Shown here: piece after piece, positions 61,861 through 64,000 of the stretch | Numbering within the stretch: position 1 is the first letter of the stretch | Layout: each line of letters starts with the position of its first letter | Assembly: GCA_050084985.1 (NCBI GenBank) | Contig: JBITNC010000001.1 | Span: 75,888,001-75,952,000, forward strand | Source of the DNA: Nageia nagi | Lineage: Eukaryota; Pinophyta | Length of the DNA stretch: 64,000 bases | Direction of reading: 5' to 3' | Notes under the pieces: model-generated | Database searches by the model: none | Told to the model about the DNA's origin: nothing | The model's input: the letters and a program-made list of their open reading frames with translations, nothing else | Position numbers and translations under genes: made by a program

Positions 61861-62439
61861 ACATTACATAACAATCAAAGATAGATTTCAACATAGAAAA
61901 TTTAAAAATAAAAACAACATCTATCTATATTAAAGGATTATTTCAAACTATGTCTATTTCATATTCTATTTTTAGAGAACTTACCGCCTTAGATAAGATA
62001 TGTTTGGGTTACGAAATTCCTATTCAATAGGGGCATCATTGTAAATATAAGATATGTGAAGTAAAATACAAAGAATATTATAAAGATGAAATGTAATCAT
62101 TAAAACAATCTAAGATGATGTTCAATAATACGATGAAAGAAAATTCAAGGCTTGAGTGGATCAAAATTATCTATGTTTACAAAAAATATGAACCAACATA
62201 TCTTCCACCTAAAACTCCATGGGTTCCTTGATTCTTCTCTTTAACATTAGGATTCAATGTTCAATACTTAAAGATATTTGATTTCACACCCTATAAATCC
62301 ATAAGAAATCAATACATCCATGCTTTAGAAAAGAAACAAAATAATGAGAACTTAAATTTTATGCCATTATTAAAGTCAAATCATAAATTATTCAACACTT
62401 ATATTATAAACAATAGGTTATATTAATTGAGATAAAGAA

Positions 62440-62605
62440 ATTTCATGACAAGTTAAGTAATTACATTAAGCATGAGTATTTTATTTTCCATCACCAATTG
62501 GGGCATGATACTGATCAATGTCACCAATTGAAGCATGTATTTCAAGATTTAATAAATGATGGAAAATTCAAGGTGGATATAACATTAATGATAGATATTG
62601 ATTAG
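62440..62605 (+). pseudogene. Second Gag-type finger after protease
   Basis: KKFHDKLSNYIKHEYFIFHH, QLGHDTDQCHQLKHVFQDLI and NDGKFKVDI repeat the pattern of the Gag end at 60990-61100 (H-Q-x-GHDT...LK...QDLINDGK). In this copy the Cys is present. A Gag finger downstream of protease is out of order and points to rearrangement. Following it, a Trp/His/Pro-rich stretch HWGNHPSSYFWFPCIPYPSH near 62690-62750 is readable but unrecognised. Confidence 0.65.
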
Positions 62606-62769
62606 CTTCATCTATTATTGATGTATTCATTAAGCATATTAATGTATTATACATAATTAGACGATGATAAACCATATTGGTCACATTGGGGCAATCATCC
62701 TTCATCATATTTTTGGTTTCCTTGTATTCCATATCCTTCACATTGGAGGATTCATCCATCTCCTAGTTA

Positions 62770-63430
62770 ACTATAATTGCTTATCATAAAAATTGAAAAA
62801 TCCTAAAAATTATAAGATCTAAAAAATAACAAATTGAAAAATTCTATAAAGGAACAAAATGTTATTTATATATACATACTCAAAAATTGTATTCTTTTGA
62901 AGCATCTTGGCTATTAAATGTACTCCCTATGTATCCATACCATATCATTGTGTTCATTTTATTCATCCATTACTCCCATGTCATAAAACTATTAAAGTGT
63001 CAAACATGATGATTCTAGTATCTTACCAATTTATATGTATGAACCAAACCATACATTCATCCATATATTGTTTATATATATAACTATATGTATAAATAAA
63101 GTAGTCTATGAATATAATATTCATATTTGATTTTATCAAAATATCTTCTATAAAGTTTTTGAAAATTATCATGATAAATAAACATAACTATGATACATCT
63201 TTAGGATATTATGAACTCAAACACATTTTCATATTTTAAAATCTCAAAATAATCAAAAGCTAGATGGTCCTTGAGCATAATTTTGAGAGTGTTTATTCTC
63301 TTATTATTTAACTTCATTTCTAACCCAAGAGCTAGGATAGAGGAAAATAGAATAGAAAAAAACAAAAATATGTATATAGATAGAAAAAAGATTCAAAAGA
63401 GATTCAAAAAAAAGTTATTATTATAAATAT
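62770..63430 (+). other. 3' region of Tat element 2
   Basis: Matches 26836-27430 in element 1 (gaagcatcttggctattaaa; gagctaggatagaggaaa). No gene. Confidence 0.65.
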
Positions 63431-64000
63431 AGATGTAGAATTCTTGGGTTATTATGTTGAGCATGTGTGATTGTCATTGTTGTCAACACGTGGTTTTGGT
63501 AAAGATTGGGTTCCGGAAGTGATGAAGTTATTGTTGAGCATGTGTGATTGTCATTGTTGTCAACATGTGGTTTTGGTAAAGACTGGGTTTCGGAAGTGAT
63601 GAAGTTATTGTTGAGCATGTGTGATTGTCATTGTTGTCAACACATGGTTTTGGTAAATACCAGGTTCCGAAAGTGATGAAGTCAGCAAGGAGAACTGAAA
63701 AGCCAGGGTTAGTAAATAAAGCATTCCAGATCGGGTTCCGGAAGTGATGAAGTCAGCAAGGAGAACTGAAAAGCAGGGGTTAGTAAATAAAGCATTCCGA
63801 ACCGGGTTCAAGAAGTGATGAAGTCAGCAAGGAGAATTGAAAAGCTAGGGTTAGTAAATAAAGCATTTTGGAAGAGATGACATCACGGGAAGAACGATGT
63901 TCACATTTTTTAATGAAACTAGGTTCTGGAGAAAGTGAGTAGAGCATTTCGAAGCATGAAGATGACGTCATAGGAAGAACAATGTTCACATTTTTGAATG
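63431..64000 (+). repeat. LTR piece related to the compound element, opposite orientation
   Basis: The reverse complement matches the U3 blocks of LTRs a-c (for example gaacaatgttcacatttttgaatg against cattcaaaaatgtgaacatc). TG at 63431 may be its start. Two arrays: 77-bp units at 63455-63690 and 71-bp units at 63660-63870. TGACGTCA lies at 63963-63970. It runs off the window. The minus-strand frames across it come from the repeats. Confidence 0.65.

Larger units (their letters stand above)
55337..64000 (+). mobile_element. Tat-lineage element 2, deleted form, runs off the window
   Basis: Same family as 15252-32945: LTR (55337-56367), primer site, leader, long Gag, protease, then a second Gag-type finger, then a 3' region matching 26840-27430. 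RT, RNase H, integrase and the extra sense ORFs are missing between 61860 and 62770. It inserted into copia B. Its 3' region is entered at 63431 by another LTR piece. The 3' LTR and target duplication are outside the window. Confidence 0.75.

Overview
This is a 64-kb piece of AT-rich plant nuclear DNA made almost entirely of old, nested, mutated retrotransposons. I found no intact host gene, no rRNA or tRNA gene, no CRISPR array and no bacterial-type operon. Tat-lineage Ty3/gypsy elements (with a second, archaeal-type RNase H), an antisense plant mobile domain, Ty1/copia elements and plant LINE tails fix the kingdom. The density of ancient, stop-riddled insertions suggests a very large genome, possibly a gymnosperm; that last step is inference.

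Layout. 1-1626: C-terminal zinc-finger remnants of two LINE-type reverse transcriptases. 1627-10690: a terminal-inverted-repeat (TIR) family copy split by an 8.4-kb compound element LTR-gag-LTR-gag-LTR (1860-10293, minus strand, 5-bp target duplication gttac/attac). It carries only gag, like the non-autonomous TR-GAG class. 10690-13905: a third LINE tail, an (AC)n(AT)n microsatellite and a 0.9-kb near-palindrome. 14006-15251: an unrecognised decayed coding region cut by a 17.7-kb Tat element (15252-32945, target duplication ggtca/ggtcc). The Tat element holds a protease, RT, RNase H, archaeal-type RNase H and integrase remnant. Downstream of integrase it carries an unrecognised sense reading frame of about 390 codons, a second shorter one, and an antisense plant-mobile-domain pseudogene. 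The interrupted host sequence resumes at 32946.

34467-35412 is a 0.95-kb GT-rich array ending in a 41-bp alternating purine-pyrimidine tract. It occupies the place of the outer part of one LTR of a small minus-strand element (to 37735) whose primer site resembles initiator tRNA-Met. 39230-40740 is a minus-strand gypsy pol remnant, followed by a TIR element built on two tandem repeats of about 358 bp (40743-41726).

42180-55336 holds two copies of one copia family in opposite orientation. Copia A (minus) is interrupted in its leader by copia B (plus, LTR 48146-48666). Copia B is in turn cut in its 3' region by a second Tat element (55337 to beyond the window), which has an internal deletion and a repeated Gag finger. 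At 63431-64000 lies an LTR piece related to the first compound element, in the opposite orientation and with expanded 77-bp and 71-bp arrays.

Nothing here is likely to make a working protein. The value of the window is in element architecture: tandem LTR structure, extra reading frames in the Tat element, and the palindrome. All coordinates, homologies and domain calls come from reading the sequence; no database search was run.
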